Source: JANXQZ01 sp038225555 (GTDB lineage Bacteria > Acidobacteriota > Terriglobia > Bryobacterales > Bryobacteraceae). Taken from it: a stretch of DNA of 64,000 bases. The stretch lies in contig JBBRRB010000016.1 of assembly GCA_038225555.1 (NCBI GenBank), positions 1-64,000 of the forward strand. The letters are read 5' to 3'. Position 1 is the first letter of the stretch. Every line of letters begins with the position of its first letter. This document shows positions 1 to 9,027 of this stretch, piece after piece. The notes beneath the pieces are model-generated. The model was not told where the DNA came from. It did not search any database and was given only the letters and a program-made list of their open reading frames with translations. The position numbers were made by a program, and so were the translations under genes.

Positions 1-2356
1 AAGAGAAGTCGAGAGTATTATAGACTCCCCGTTTTGCGTCCGTTGGATCGTCCCGGCGGTCCTGAATGAAGCTGGCCCCCAACAGACCGACTCTCACAGG
101 CTGAGACAGAAGCGGAATCAGCTCGGGAGTAACTAGAGGTGTTCCGATGATGTTGACTCTCCTGAAGGTGTATCGCAACTGCAATGTCTTCGCCTTCGAA
201 AGCTTGAACCCTAACTGCACGGATCCCTCCTCACGCCGCGAAGAGAAGGTGCGGACGTCCTTCGAAATATCGAACAGCGCCGCGAATTGCAGGTTGAGAT
301 TCTTGTTTCCTTCGAACTGAGGCGCGAGATACGTGAAGAGAGCGCGCTGTTGCAGAGTAGAGACTCGCGTTTGTAGCCCGACGGTGTGCCCCAGGCCCAG
401 AAAGTTGAGCCGGTTCACGCCAATGGACACGCGGGGGCTGAAGCCCGTCGTACCCGCCGGAGAATCGAGTGTCGTCGCCCCTCCTCCAATGCGCGCGATC
501 TCCGCGCCAAACCCCAGATTAATGGCGTATCGCCGGGCTTCTTCCACCGAATACAAAACGTATTTCGAAGGCTCCTCCCCTTCGGGATTTTGGAGAGCGG
601 CGTTCACTTTAGCAAAGATGCCTAAGTCGTACAGCCGCTTCTGACTCTCCGTAATGCGAGTCTGCGATAACGGATCGCCGCTCGCTACTGTGATGCGCTG
701 CGCGACCAGATCCGGATCAGTCCTGTTCAAACCGTTTACTAGAACGTTTCTGACAAACTCCCGGGCCCCTGGGTTCACCTTAAACTCTAAACTCATCCGT
801 TTGGGTTCCGGCGCAGGCACGGCCGTGAACTCGAATTTGGCGTCGGGATAGCCGTTGTTGTAATAATATTCCAGAATGATGTCCCGGTCGGCAGCGACGT
901 TGTACTCGCTGTATGGTTGGCCCTCGGTTGAGTGTAGGATTGATCGCAGATAGGTTTGGTCCTGGTCGGAGAGTCCAGTGAATTCCAGCTTGGATACGAA
1001 CCACTGCTCGCCTTCTTTCACCTCGATAAATATGGCAATTGCATTCGACTTTCCCTGATAATCATCCATTGAACGGGAAGTTACGTCCACCTCTCGAAAC
1101 CCGTTCGAGCGGTACAGATCTCTAATCGCGTTCAAGTCCTTCTCAAGGTATTCACGGCTATAGCGTCCGTAGCGAAACCGCAAAAAGGTGGCCGGAGTCA
1201 CGTACATGCGCTCCCGAAGAGTTGCTTCCGTGAAGTACTGGTTGCCCTGGATCTCGAGATACGCTAACTTATGCCGAGCTGCTTTGTCCACCGCATATAG
1301 GATGGTCTCATCCCCGTTGGCTTCCACTTCGGTGGAAAATTCCGCATTGGTGTCAAAGTACCCTTTGGACTGGAAGAATCCGATTAGATTCTTGCGACCC
1401 TCCACCAAGAGGTCGCGATCAAGTGCGCGTTCCTGGTAGATCGGGAGCAGCGAGCGAACTTGGCCACCGGAAATTTTCGAGCCAGTTACCTGCACGTCCA
1501 CCTTTGGGCCCGCAGCTATGTCGATAGTCGGCGTAACGCGATTCGTATCGCTGTGATAGTCGAGCTTGGTCAGGGTGACGTGCGCTAACAGGCGATTGTG
1601 CTTCTGGTACCAGCTTCGGACGCCTTCCACTCCGGACTGAACGCGGTTGTCGGTCACGAATCGCCAAGGGAGCAAGCCGCGCAAGGGCTTCCAGCCGGTG
1701 CTCGCGGAGGTTGCCTCCAATGGTCTCTCAGCCTTTCCGGTAACGAGCACGCCATCGAATCTAGCTCGTGTGCCGGGATCCACTTGGAAGGAGATGAGAA
1801 CTTGATGAGTGGCCGGATCCCGTTCAACGTTAGGGCTGATAGTCGCCCGATAGAACCCGTTGCGGTGAAGAATCTCAGTGAGACTCTCAGTGGCTTGGTT
1901 GATTTCTTTGCCTGTGAATGGGGCTCCAAGCTGAAGCTTGGTCGCGGTCACTAATTGTCCTTGGCTGGGAGGTTCGGGAACGCCTTCAACGGCAACGTGT
2001 CCGACGAAATAGGTTGGCGTCGTGAGAAAGCGGATGTGAACCCTTCCATCTGCTATAGACGCATCGACCGCAATGTCCTGATATTCGCCAGTGGAAAAAA
2101 GGCGCTGGAGCGCCTGTCGCACATCGACGGAGCGAAGAGGCTTTCCGACTTTGAGCGGGATCATCGCTCTCAGGCCGTCGTCTCTCAAGGCTTGTTGCGA
2201 AGGATCGAATTCGATTGAGGCAATGGGCTTCCCCTCGTACTGATCCAGCCCGGCCGCAAGAGAAAGCCGACAAAATACGATGAGTGCGAGCCCACATGCA
2301 TAAAAGCCCAGCCGGGTCGCCACAAGCGACCAGTTTAGCGCAACGGCTGCTACCAT
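1..2356 (-). CDS. BamA/D15-type outer-membrane assembly protein (3' end outside window)
   Basis: Reading the minus strand from an ATG at 2356 gives an open frame of about 785 codons that runs off the left edge without a stop. The N-terminus has a hydrophobic stretch (GFYACGLALIVFCRLSLAAG) that would serve as signal sequence. Several POTRA-like repeats follow, with typical endings such as VDVQVTG, YLEIQGNQYF and FVRNVLVNG. From about residue 590 the sequence becomes barrel-like (INLGFGAEIARIGGG, FSPRVSIGVNRLNFLGLGH, QDRRDDPTDAKRG), which is the D15/Omp85 signature. It should insert or translocate proteins at the outer membrane. The start lies only 9 bp from the divergent gene at 2366, so a downstream GTG (about residue 12, VATRLGF) is a possible alternative. 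BamA, TamA and other Omp85 members cannot be told apart here. Confidence 0.85.
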   Translation of the reverse strand, partial: MVAAVALNWSLVATRLGFYACGLALIVFCRLSLAAGLDQYEGKPIASIEFDPSQQALRDDGLRAMIPLKVGKPLRSVDVRQALQRLFSTGEYQDIAVDASIADGRVHIRFLTTPTYFVGHVAVEGVPEPPSQGQLVTATKLQLGAPFTGKEINQATESLTEILHRNGFYRATISPNVERDPATHQVLISFQVDPGTRARFDGVLVTGKAERPLEATSASTGWKPLRGLLPWRFVTDNRVQSGVEGVRSWYQKHNRLLAHVTLTKLDYHSDTNRVTPTIDIAAGPKVDVQVTGSKISGGQVRSLLPIYQERALDRDLLVEGRKNLIGFFQSKGYFDTNAEFSTEVEANGDETILYAVDKAARHKLAYLEIQGNQYFTEATLRERMYVTPATFLRFRYGRYSREYLEKDLNAIRDLYRSNGFREVDVTSRSMDDYQGKSNAIAIFIEVKEGEQWFVSKLEFTGLSDQDQTYLRSILHSTEGQPYSEYNVAADRDIILEYYYNNGYPDAKFEFTAVPAPEPKRMSLEFKVNPGAREFVRNVLVNGLNRTDPDLVAQRITVASGDPLSQTRITESQKRLYDLGIFAKVNAALQNPEGEEPSKYVLYSVEEARRYAINLGFGAEIARIGGGATTLDSPAGTTGFSPRVSIGVNRLNFLGLGHTVGLQTRVSTLQQRALFTYLAPQFEGNKNLNLQFAALFDISKDVRTFSSRREEGSVQLGFKLSKAKTLQLRYTFRRVNIIGTPLVTPELIPLLSQPVRVGLLGASFIQDRRDDPTDAKRGVYNTLDFS

Positions 2357-2365
2357 CAGGTTGGC

Positions 2366-3382
2366 ATGACTCCCGGCGACATTGATCGATACTCACGGCA
2401 GATCCTTTTCCCGGGCATAAGATCAATTGGGCAGCAACGATTGTTGGACGCGCGTGTGGCGATAGTGGGTTGCGGAGCGTTAGGCAGTTTCCAGGCGGGG
2501 GCGCTCGCCAGGGCGGGAGTGGGCCGGTTGCTCATCGTGGATCGAGATTATGTGGAGTTGAGCAACCTGCAGCGCCAGTGGCTGTTCGAGGAGGCCGACG
2601 CCGAGCAGTGCCTGCCTAAAGCTGTCGCTGCTGCAAGGGCACTGGGCAGGATCAACTCTGGCATTCAAGTCCATGCCGAGGTTGCCGATTTGACCTGTGA
2701 CAACATCGCCGACCTCCTGGGCGAATCGGACCTGATCCTGGATGGAACCGATAATTTCGAAACGCGCTATCTCATTAACGACTATGCGGTGAGCCGGGGA
2801 GTGCCGTGGATCTATGGAGCGGCTGTGGGGAGCTATGGCATTTGCATGGCGATTGTTCCCGGCAAGACAGCCTGTCTTCGGTGTGTTTATCCGGATCCGC
2901 CTTCGGGCTCTCAGGCCACCTGCGAAACGGCCGGCGTTCTAGGACCGGTCACGTCTCTGGTTGCCAGTCTGCAGGTAGCGGAAGCAATTCGAATCTTGTG
3001 TACGAGGGAATCCACAGGGAAACTCTCTAGAGTTGACGTTTGGACGGGCGAAATGAGACAGCTTCGTCAACCGCAAATGGATCTGGATTGTCCGGCTTGC
3101 GTCCGTCACGAGTACCAATTCTTGAACACGAATACACGGGTGCCTATTAGCCTCTGCGGACGCAACGCCGTGCAGATCCATAATCTTAAGCGGCCTGTGG
3201 ATCTGAACCAACTTGAAGAACGCCTGAAGCTCGTCGGGACCGTGCGCTCAAACGAATTCGCTCTACGCTGTGAAATTCCGCCTTACGAGCTTACAGTCTT
3301 CCCCGATGGTCGTGTGATCGTGAAAGGGACCACCGATGTCGACCGGGCGCGCAGCGTTTATGCTAGATACATTGGCAACTGA
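2366..3382 (+). CDS. ThiF/MoeB/HesA-family adenylyltransferase (E1-like)
   Basis: The 338-residue protein has the E1-like Rossmann motif GCGALGS at about residues 35-41, followed by the conserved VDRD and NLQRQ stretch near residues 59-71. Two CxxC pairs, C170/C173 (ACLRC) and C242/C245 (CPAC), fit the structural zinc site of MoeB and ThiF. The ATCETAGVLGP segment matches the region of the catalytic cysteine and the family's AGVLGP motif. Family members adenylate the C-terminal glycine of a small ubiquitin-like sulfur carrier (MoaD or ThiS) for molybdopterin or thiamine synthesis. A C-terminal extension of roughly 70 residues after the second CxxC could be a carrier-binding or degenerate carrier-like domain. 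No thi or moa genes lie next to it, so the pathway stays open. Confidence 0.85.
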   Translation: MTPGDIDRYSRQILFPGIRSIGQQRLLDARVAIVGCGALGSFQAGALARAGVGRLLIVDRDYVELSNLQRQWLFEEADAEQCLPKAVAAARALGRINSGIQVHAEVADLTCDNIADLLGESDLILDGTDNFETRYLINDYAVSRGVPWIYGAAVGSYGICMAIVPGKTACLRCVYPDPPSGSQATCETAGVLGPVTSLVASLQVAEAIRILCTRESTGKLSRVDVWTGEMRQLRQPQMDLDCPACVRHEYQFLNTNTRVPISLCGRNAVQIHNLKRPVDLNQLEERLKLVGTVRSNEFALRCEIPPYELTVFPDGRVIVKGTTDVDRARSVYARYIGN

Positions 3383-3387
3383 CAGGA

Positions 3388-3765
3388 CTACCGATATACC
3401 TTCTTATGAGTAGCGCGATCGTAAACCAGCCCCGCGCCCCCGCCAGCAACGGCTCCGATGGCCGCGCCTTTCCCTCCGCCAGCTAAGGCCCCGATAGCCG
3501 CACCGCCCAAAGCACTGCCGCCCACGATCGCCGCCGATTTCCGAGCGCTCCGCCTTCTTACGTAGACGCGACGGCCATTGCTGGACCGATAATATCGTCG
3601 GCGACGCTGCACCACCGGAACGAACTGGGCCGACTGCTCCCCTGCCGCAGTTCGTTGAATCGCATACTCATAACGCGCTTCCTGGGGCTGAGCGAGGGCC
3701 ATGGGCACCTCTTCAGCAAGCGTAAAAGCCATCAGCGCGGAGCCGAGTAGTAGTTTAGTGTTCAT
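3388..3765 (-). CDS. secreted glycine-zipper protein
   Basis: I take the start at 3765 because the sequence MNTKLLLGSALMAF opens a credible signal peptide ending near ALA-QPQ; a longer frame to 3810 adds a non-signal-like N-terminus. The mature protein is basic in its middle (RRRRYYRSSNGRRVYVRRR). It ends in a glycine-zipper segment with GxxxG spacing (GGSALGGAAIGALAGGG, GAAIGAVAGGGAG) and the tail THKKVYR. Such domains are common in small envelope proteins and may form a membrane-associated helical hairpin. No specific function can be assigned. It converges with the ThiF-like gene, with 5 bp between the two ends. Confidence 0.7.
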   Translation of the reverse strand: MNTKLLLGSALMAFTLAEEVPMALAQPQEARYEYAIQRTAAGEQSAQFVPVVQRRRRYYRSSNGRRVYVRRRSARKSAAIVGGSALGGAAIGALAGGGKGAAIGAVAGGGAGLVYDRATHKKVYR

Positions 3766-3853
3766 CCAACTACACCCTGCAATCTTCGCACCATAGACGA
3801 GAACCCGCACGCTGAGTGACTTGCGGTTCTTTCGCCAAAAAGAAGGGTAAATC

Positions 3854-4483
3854 CTACTCGAACTGTTTGCGAAACTCAGCGAATTGACGTTGCAAATCGG
3901 TCAATTGAGCTCGAACGTGCTCCAACTCCGTTTCGAGGACGTCCACTCGATCCTGGCGCGCCGGAGTTTGTACTGCGGCAGGTTCCGCACTCACATCGAT
4001 CAGTCCCGTCAATAGCTGTGCGTACCGGCTCTCTTTCTCTCCCGGCCTTCGCGGCAGGCGGACCACGAACTCGGTCATTCGCTCCATGAGCGACTCGACT
4101 TCAGAAAGGTCGTTGAACCTGTGCAGCCGTTCCGCGCGGTTTCGAAGCTCGCCGCCTGTTTGAGGGCCCCTTAACATCAGCTCGCATAAAACTGCAATCT
4201 CACGGCGTCCTAGATTCAACTTCTCCGAAAAGCGGTGGGCATACTTCGGCACGCGGCTGCCAGCACCCGTGATAGTGGTGGAGAGTCCCTTATTGCGCAG
4301 GGTTTCAAGCGCCTCCAGCACGCTTTCTTCGTCATAAAAAACCACCGGGTCGCGGTTCGACTTCTGATTACAGGCGTTGATCAGAGCGTTTAACGAGAGG
4401 GGGTAGTACTCAGGGGTCGTGATCTCTTTTTCGATCAGAGATCCGAGCACCCGAGCTTCCACCGCATGCAGCTCAAAGTCCAC
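3854..4483 (-). CDS. DUF480 / YceH-family winged-helix protein
   Basis: The 209-residue product carries the family's N-terminal hallmark ARVLGSLIEKEITTPEYYPL, followed by NALINACNQKSNRDP and the second winged-helix unit near residues 90-160 (LGRREIAVLCELMLRGPQT). YceH (UPF0502) proteins are built from two winged-helix domains, and their biochemical role is unknown. The C-terminus (VDVLETELEHVRAQLTDLQR) is a predicted coiled coil, common at this position in the family. The gene is 9 bp downstream of the debranching-enzyme gene's stop reading outward, on the opposite side of it; both lie on the minus strand with this gene last. Confidence 0.88.
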   Translation of the reverse strand: MDFELHAVEARVLGSLIEKEITTPEYYPLSLNALINACNQKSNRDPVVFYDEESVLEALETLRNKGLSTTITGAGSRVPKYAHRFSEKLNLGRREIAVLCELMLRGPQTGGELRNRAERLHRFNDLSEVESLMERMTEFVVRLPRRPGEKESRYAQLLTGLIDVSAEPAAVQTPARQDRVDVLETELEHVRAQLTDLQRQFAEFRKQFE

Positions 4484-4492
4484 GGTTCCAGT

Positions 4493-6541
4493 TTACTTGA
4501 CGGCGTGCGCTGTTTTCACCCAGCAGCGCAGCACCTCGGCTACGCCCCAGGCTTGCGCGACGCACCCTCGAGGTGTGTATGGCGTCTCCGCGTCAAATAC
4601 CTCGCTAATAGAGCCGACCCCAGCCTCGCCCAGGTGAGCCGTGAAGCCCTCCAGGAACCCTCGCGCCGTCTGGAAATCGCCTGGATGAACACGCAGCCAA
4701 GCATCCACGAAGGGTCCAATTAACCAACTCCATACGGTACCTTGATGATAAGCCGCATCGCGGGAGCGCAGATCACCGTCGTACTTCGGTTTGTAGTCCT
4801 TGCTATCGGGCGAGAGCGATCGCAGTCCCACTGGCGTTAACAGCTTGTCCTTGCAGACGTTGAGCACGGCTTCCCAATGCGACTCGTCCAAGATCGGGTG
4901 ATCTAGAGAAATCGCCAGCAGCTGGTTTGGCCTGCAGCTTGGCTCGTCGCCGTCTTCTCCTTCCACGACATCGAACAAGTAACCGCGGTCCGCATTCCAG
5001 AACCGCTCGTTGAATGACTTGCGCAACTGCTCGGCGTGCTTAGCAACCGTAGGTGCCCCGTCTTCGCGGTGCTCCTCGATGAGCCAGCCTTCGAGCAGTT
5101 TCAGTGCGTTGTACCAAAGGGCGTTGATCTCCACTGCTTTGCCGCGCCTCGGCGTTACCACCCAATCGTCCACTTTCGCGTCCATCCAAGTGAGCTGATA
5201 GCCGGCCGCGCCTTGCACCAGCAAGCCGTCCGCGGGGTCCACATGGATATTGAAACGCGTGCCGCTCAGATGGGAATCGACGATGCCGAGCAGCTTGGGC
5301 AGCACTAGCCGCAGAATCGAGCGGTCCCCCGTAAGATCGAGATAACGTTTAATAGCGTGGAAGAACCAGAGCGTGGCGTCGGCGGTATGGTAGAGACCAT
5401 CTTTCTGGCCTTCCGGAAACATATTTGGGATCAGGCCGTCTCGGATGTAATGGGCGAAGGTGCGCAGGATGTAAGCCGCCTCTACGCCCCGCCCGGTAGT
5501 CAGGGTCAGTCCTTCGAGGCTGATCATCGTGTCGCGGCCCCAGTCGGTAAACCAGTGGTAACCCGCGATCACGGTGCGCACTTCATCGCCAGCCGCCTGC
5601 GCCCGCGCGGTGTCTTTCAAACGCCCGGCCGGCTTAATGATGAACTGATCCGCGGCGAGCACAAGTTCAGCAGGCGTTCCTTCCCGGGCTTCTGGATCGG
5701 CTTCGGCCAGCAGCCTCCCGCGACGATCGTACTCGAAGGTGAGAGCCTCCTGCGGGGACATGGCTCGAATAGTTTCCCAAGGTTCTGTGGAGGCTATGAG
5801 AGTGGCATCGCGACTCCTGGTAATCTCCGCGTGGAAGTAACCGGGGCTCCATAATTCGCCGCGGGCCGCATATCCCCGGCTCTCTTCAATCCGGTAGATG
5901 ATTTCCTGGATGCGAACGCGGGCTACCGTAAGCCCGCTGCACTTGCCGTCGAACAAAAGTCGCAGCGCAGGAATCTGTTGGCCAGCCACAACCTCGTACT
6001 GATCTTCGAACACAACCAACGAGTACGGCACCGTGATGGGTGAGCTGGCTGGCGATTCGTGCGGCCTTATATTGAGGGAAGGGCGGAGTGAAAGCTTGAG
6101 AGTGCCGTCTCCATCGAGAATACGGTAGTTGATGTAGACGGTGTTCTGCCCGTGCGGCAGCATAAGGCTCTTCTCAACGACGAAGCCGCCGATCTGGTAG
6201 CGCCAGGCTGGCAAGCCCATGTCCAGCCGGAACTCTTTGAGGTAGTCCGCGCCATGCCAGCGAAAGGGCACGCCGACGCGTTCTTCCCCGCCCACATGCA
6301 CCTCTTTGCCATCTGGCAGGATAAACTGCTCCTCCAGGTCGTTCAGCATCATCATGCGACCGAGCGGCGAGGGCAATGCCGCGATCAGGTATCCGTGAAA
6401 TCCTCGCGTGATCACTCCAGCGATGGTGCCGGATGCGTATCCGCCAAGTCCATTCGTGACCAGCCATTCGCGCGAGAGGAGGGGCTCGGAATCCGCTGTC
6501 ACGGTTCCGGGCCAGGGCATTTTTCGGACTAGTTGAGCCAT
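4493..6541 (-). CDS. amylo-alpha-1,6-glucosidase (glycogen debranching enzyme family)
   Basis: I place the start at 6541 (MAQLVRKMPWPG), giving 682 residues; an upstream in-frame extension to 6859 overlaps the neighbouring secreted-protein gene and looks non-coding. The N-terminal domain shows EWLVTNGLGGYASGTIAG and RGFHGYLIAALPSPLGR, typical of bacterial and archaeal debranching enzymes. The catalytic (alpha/alpha)6 domain contains HWFTDWGRDTMISLEGL near residue 330 and the PNMFPEG segment. A later AAYHQGTVWSWLIGPFVDA stretch fits the same fold. The enzyme would hydrolyse alpha-1,6 branch points of glycogen in the cytoplasm. No other glycogen genes are visible nearby. Confidence 0.93.
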   Translation of the reverse strand: MAQLVRKMPWPGTVTADSEPLLSREWLVTNGLGGYASGTIAGVITRGFHGYLIAALPSPLGRMMMLNDLEEQFILPDGKEVHVGGEERVGVPFRWHGADYLKEFRLDMGLPAWRYQIGGFVVEKSLMLPHGQNTVYINYRILDGDGTLKLSLRPSLNIRPHESPASSPITVPYSLVVFEDQYEVVAGQQIPALRLLFDGKCSGLTVARVRIQEIIYRIEESRGYAARGELWSPGYFHAEITRSRDATLIASTEPWETIRAMSPQEALTFEYDRRGRLLAEADPEAREGTPAELVLAADQFIIKPAGRLKDTARAQAAGDEVRTVIAGYHWFTDWGRDTMISLEGLTLTTGRGVEAAYILRTFAHYIRDGLIPNMFPEGQKDGLYHTADATLWFFHAIKRYLDLTGDRSILRLVLPKLLGIVDSHLSGTRFNIHVDPADGLLVQGAAGYQLTWMDAKVDDWVVTPRRGKAVEINALWYNALKLLEGWLIEEHREDGAPTVAKHAEQLRKSFNERFWNADRGYLFDVVEGEDGDEPSCRPNQLLAISLDHPILDESHWEAVLNVCKDKLLTPVGLRSLSPDSKDYKPKYDGDLRSRDAAYHQGTVWSWLIGPFVDAWLRVHPGDFQTARGFLEGFTAHLGEAGVGSISEVFDAETPYTPRGCVAQAWGVAEVLRCWVKTAHAVK

Positions 6542-6591
6542 GGTTAGTAGGAAAGAATGTAGATTAGGCGCGCTGCATGGCTGAAATGTAA

Positions 6592-6626
6592 CAAAAAAGC
6601 CGGCCGCTAAGCGACCGGCTTCTCGA
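6592..6626 (-). terminator. rho-independent terminator of the 6645-6941 gene
   Basis: On the minus strand a GC-rich stem (AAGCCGGTCGCTT / AGCGGCCGGCTT, one mismatch) is followed directly by a run of T residues and lies about 20 bp after the stop codon at 6645. It also separates that small gene from the debranching-enzyme gene downstream. Confidence 0.8.
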
Positions 6627-6644
6627 TCCTGCGCGAGTCGGGTT

Positions 6645-6941
6645 TCAATATCGGTTCCTAAAGCCGTTGCGTTCGCGATAGTCTTCGCGGCGGTCGCGGT
6701 TTCGATCATAGCGATCGTCGCGGTCCCGTCTAAAGCTCTGGTAAACCGGACGATGCCAGTACCCGTCAGCCCAAAAATAGTCGGGGCCAGGACAGGGAGG
6801 CCTCTCGACGAAATAAGCAGGAGGAGCTGCGGCGTAATAACCCCGGCCGTAACCTCCAACGTTGATGCCGATGGAAAATCGCGTTTCGGCGAACATCGAA
6901 CTTCCCGCCAGAAGCGCCATTGCCAGCAATTTGGTTTTCAT
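6645..6941 (-). CDS. small secreted protein, Tyr/Arg-rich, YXWXGXW-like
   Basis: The 98-residue product starts with a clear signal peptide (MKTKLLAMALLAGSSMFAE). The mature part contains PGPDYFWADGYWHRP, which resembles the YXWXGXW repeat found in small exported proteins, and ends in an Asp/Arg-rich tail (RRDRDDRYDRNRDRREDYR). An AGGAG ribosome-binding site sits 11 bp before the ATG. A strong intrinsic terminator follows, so the gene is probably monocistronic. Function unknown; low-complexity exported proteins of this kind are common in Acidobacteria. Confidence 0.7.
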   Translation of the reverse strand: MKTKLLAMALLAGSSMFAETRFSIGINVGGYGRGYYAAAPPAYFVERPPCPGPDYFWADGYWHRPVYQSFRRDRDDRYDRNRDRREDYRERNGFRNRY

Positions 6942-7057
6942 GATTTGTCTTGCTCCTGCCTCTTCTAATGCACGGGATTGGCCAGAGCTTAAGTGCTTTC
7001 AAATGAGATGATTGCGAAAGAGTATGTGGCGGGATTGGTGCTAGCGCACCTTCACTG

Positions 7058-7270
7058 GTGGTTCTCAGCCGAATCAGGGCATCGACTTCAATCCTGGAAG
7101 AGGGAAGCCGCTTGTTCCTGATCGAGGCCGAGCAAGGAAGCTATCGTCTCACGCCCTACGATCCGGCTTTTGAAAAAAAGATGGCGAAGGCTGAGGATAT
7201 CATCGACCGCTATCGCACTACCCTGCAGTTCTTGCGAAGTGAGGCAGCCGACCTGGGTAGACGATCGTGA
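7058..7270 (+). pseudogene. antitoxin remnant (C-terminal half of a MazE/AbrB-like antitoxin)
   Basis: The readable protein is 70 residues from a GTG at 7058. Its body (EEGSRLFLIEAEQGSYRLTP, then YDPAFEKKMAKAEDIIDRYR) matches the C-terminal half of AbrB/MazE-like antitoxins that accompany Doc toxins. The N-terminal swapped-hairpin DNA-binding half, normally containing a GNS-type motif, is missing upstream. The following toxin gene is clearly broken, so this is best read as the remnant of a toxin-antitoxin pair. A short translated antitoxin-like peptide remains possible. Confidence 0.6.
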
Positions 7271-7479
7271 TGCGGTGGTGCTTCATGATCGTCTACTAGC
7301 GCTCCACGGCGGAGCCGCTGGAATCCATCTTTTTCCTTGAACTGAACAAGTACCGCTTTACTGCGAGCGAAGAAGATGCGGCGCGAGCGGTGCTAAAGCT
7401 CGCGGCGAGAGAGATTGAGGAAGAAGACTACGAAGCTTTTCTCCGCGCAAATGTGAATCGCGTTAAATCTCGCACCTGA
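7239..7479 (+). pseudogene. Doc-family (Fic fold) toxin pseudogene with internal deletion
   Basis: From a GTG at 7239, overlapping the antitoxin end, the frame reads MRQPTWVDDRDAVVLHDRLL and then ALHGGAAGI, the standard N-terminus of Doc toxins. It hits a stop at about 7338 after HLFP. A second frame picks up at once with FFLELNKYRFTASEEDAA and continues to RANVNRVKSRT with a stop at 7477-7479, the standard Doc C-terminus. The roughly 70 central residues, including the Fic motif HPFxxGNKR, are absent. The toxin is therefore inactive by deletion and frame change. The homology is my own reading of family patterns and needs an alignment. Confidence 0.72.
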
Positions 7480-7491
7480 GATAGTTGTTAC

Positions 7492-9027
7492 ATGCTGCTG
7501 GCACAAGTGGTCGACACCTCGCAGAAGGTGGGAGCGACAAGCAAGCGTCTCGCGAAGATCGATCTGCTTGCCACGCTCCTGCGGCAACTCCGGCCAGATG
7601 AGGTAGAGATTGCTGTCCCATTCCTTTCAGGTACGATCCGTCAGGGCCGAATCGGGATCGGCTACGCCTCGTTGCAGGAGTCCGGCAACGCTCCGGCCAG
7701 CAGCGCGACCCTTGAACTTGCGGACGTGGACGCCGCCTTCCATGCATTCGCGAAGATCAGCGGGAAAGGAGCCGAACGTCAGCGCGCCGAGTCGCTCACT
7801 GGCCTTTTGGATCGTGCCACCGAACCCGAGCGTCACTTCTTAAGGCGCTTGTTAATCGGCGAATTGCGCCAGGGTGCGCTTGAAGGGATCATGCTGGAAG
7901 CGTTGGCGAAGGCCGCTGGAGCGGTACCGGACCGAGTCCGTCGAGCGGCAATGTTCGCGGGCGATCCATCGCGCATTGCAAGATCGCTCCTGGAGCATGG
8001 CGAGGCGGGTTTGGCTCAGTATGACGTCCAACTGTTTCGGCCGGTGCAGCCGATGCTGGCACAGAGCGCCGAAGACGTAGAGGATGCTGTATCCGAAATG
8101 GGTGAGGCGGCACTTGAATTCAAGATGGATGGGGCGCGCGTGCAGGTTCATAAAGCAGGCGATCGAGTCGTAGTGTTTTCCCGCGCTCTGAACAATGTGA
8201 CTGCAGCCGTTCCCGAAGTGGTGGAAGCGGCGCTTGCTTTGCCCGCGAATGAGTTGATCCTGGATGGCGAGGTCTTGGGATTGCGGCCCGATGGGCGGCC
8301 ACAACCCTTTCAAGTAACGATGCGGCGGTTCGGGCGACGGCTCGAGGTGGAACGGATGCGGGCTGAACTGCCCCTGCGACCGTTCTGGTTCGACCTGTTG
8401 TATCTGAATGGCGGACACATGCTGGATGAGACTCAGGCGCGGCGCTTTGCTGCCCTCACAGGCCTATCGCAGCCGGACGACCTGATTCCGCACTCAACAA
8501 CGTCGGACACTTTAAAGGCCCGCGAGTTTCTCGAATCGTCGCTGAAGCAGGGGCATGAAGGCATCATGGCCAAGGCCACCAATGCTCCTTACGCCGCAGG
8601 CGCTCGCGGAAAGAGCTGGCTCAAGATCAAGCAGGCGCGCACGCTCGATCTCGTGATTCTCGCCGCGGAATGGGGGAACGGACGCCGCCAGGGCTGGCTG
8701 AGCAATCTTCACTTGGGTGCCCGCGACACCGAAAAGGGCGGATATTCCATGCTCGGCAAAACCTTCAAGGGGCTCACCGATGCAATGCTGGCTTGGCAGA
8801 CAACGGAGCTGCTCAAGCTCGAGTTGGCGCGCGACAGCTACACGGTATACGTGGAGCCGAAGATGGTGGCGGAGATAGCGTTCAACGAGATTCAGGTGAG
8901 CTCGCGCTATGTGAGCGGCCTGGCCTTGCGCTTTGCCCGGGTGAAACGATACCGGTCGGATAAGTCTGCCGCTGATTCGGATACCTTCGAGACAGTTCGC
9001 AGATTGGCTGGAATGGAATCCCTATAG
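7492..9027 (+). CDS. ATP-dependent DNA ligase (LigB-like)
   Basis: The 511-residue product has an N-terminal DNA-binding domain (start MLLAQVVDTSQKVGATSKRL). The adenylation-domain motif I is EFKMDGARVQVH, with the nucleotide-accepting lysine near residue 211. Motif III/IIIa-like segments (ELILDGEVLGLRPDG, FDLLYLNG), motif IV (HEGIMAKA) and motif V (KSWLKIKQARTLDLVIL) follow, then a C-terminal OB fold ending near VKRYRSD. Size and motif set match the two-to-three-domain ATP-dependent ligases called LigB in actinobacteria, thought to be accessory repair ligases beside the NAD-dependent LigA. The gene overlaps the convergent ndk gene by 6 bp. Confidence 0.93.
   Translation: MLLAQVVDTSQKVGATSKRLAKIDLLATLLRQLRPDEVEIAVPFLSGTIRQGRIGIGYASLQESGNAPASSATLELADVDAAFHAFAKISGKGAERQRAESLTGLLDRATEPERHFLRRLLIGELRQGALEGIMLEALAKAAGAVPDRVRRAAMFAGDPSRIARSLLEHGEAGLAQYDVQLFRPVQPMLAQSAEDVEDAVSEMGEAALEFKMDGARVQVHKAGDRVVVFSRALNNVTAAVPEVVEAALALPANELILDGEVLGLRPDGRPQPFQVTMRRFGRRLEVERMRAELPLRPFWFDLLYLNGGHMLDETQARRFAALTGLSQPDDLIPHSTTSDTLKAREFLESSLKQGHEGIMAKATNAPYAAGARGKSWLKIKQARTLDLVILAAEWGNGRRQGWLSNLHLGARDTEKGGYSMLGKTFKGLTDAMLAWQTTELLKLELARDSYTVYVEPKMVAEIAFNEIQVSSRYVSGLALRFARVKRYRSDKSAADSDTFETVRRLAGMESL

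Noticed and set aside
7492..9027. DNA ligase as part of an NHEJ or phage module
   Set aside because: No ku gene or phage genes adjoin it. The motif set is that of chromosomal LigB-type ligases, so a special role is not supported.
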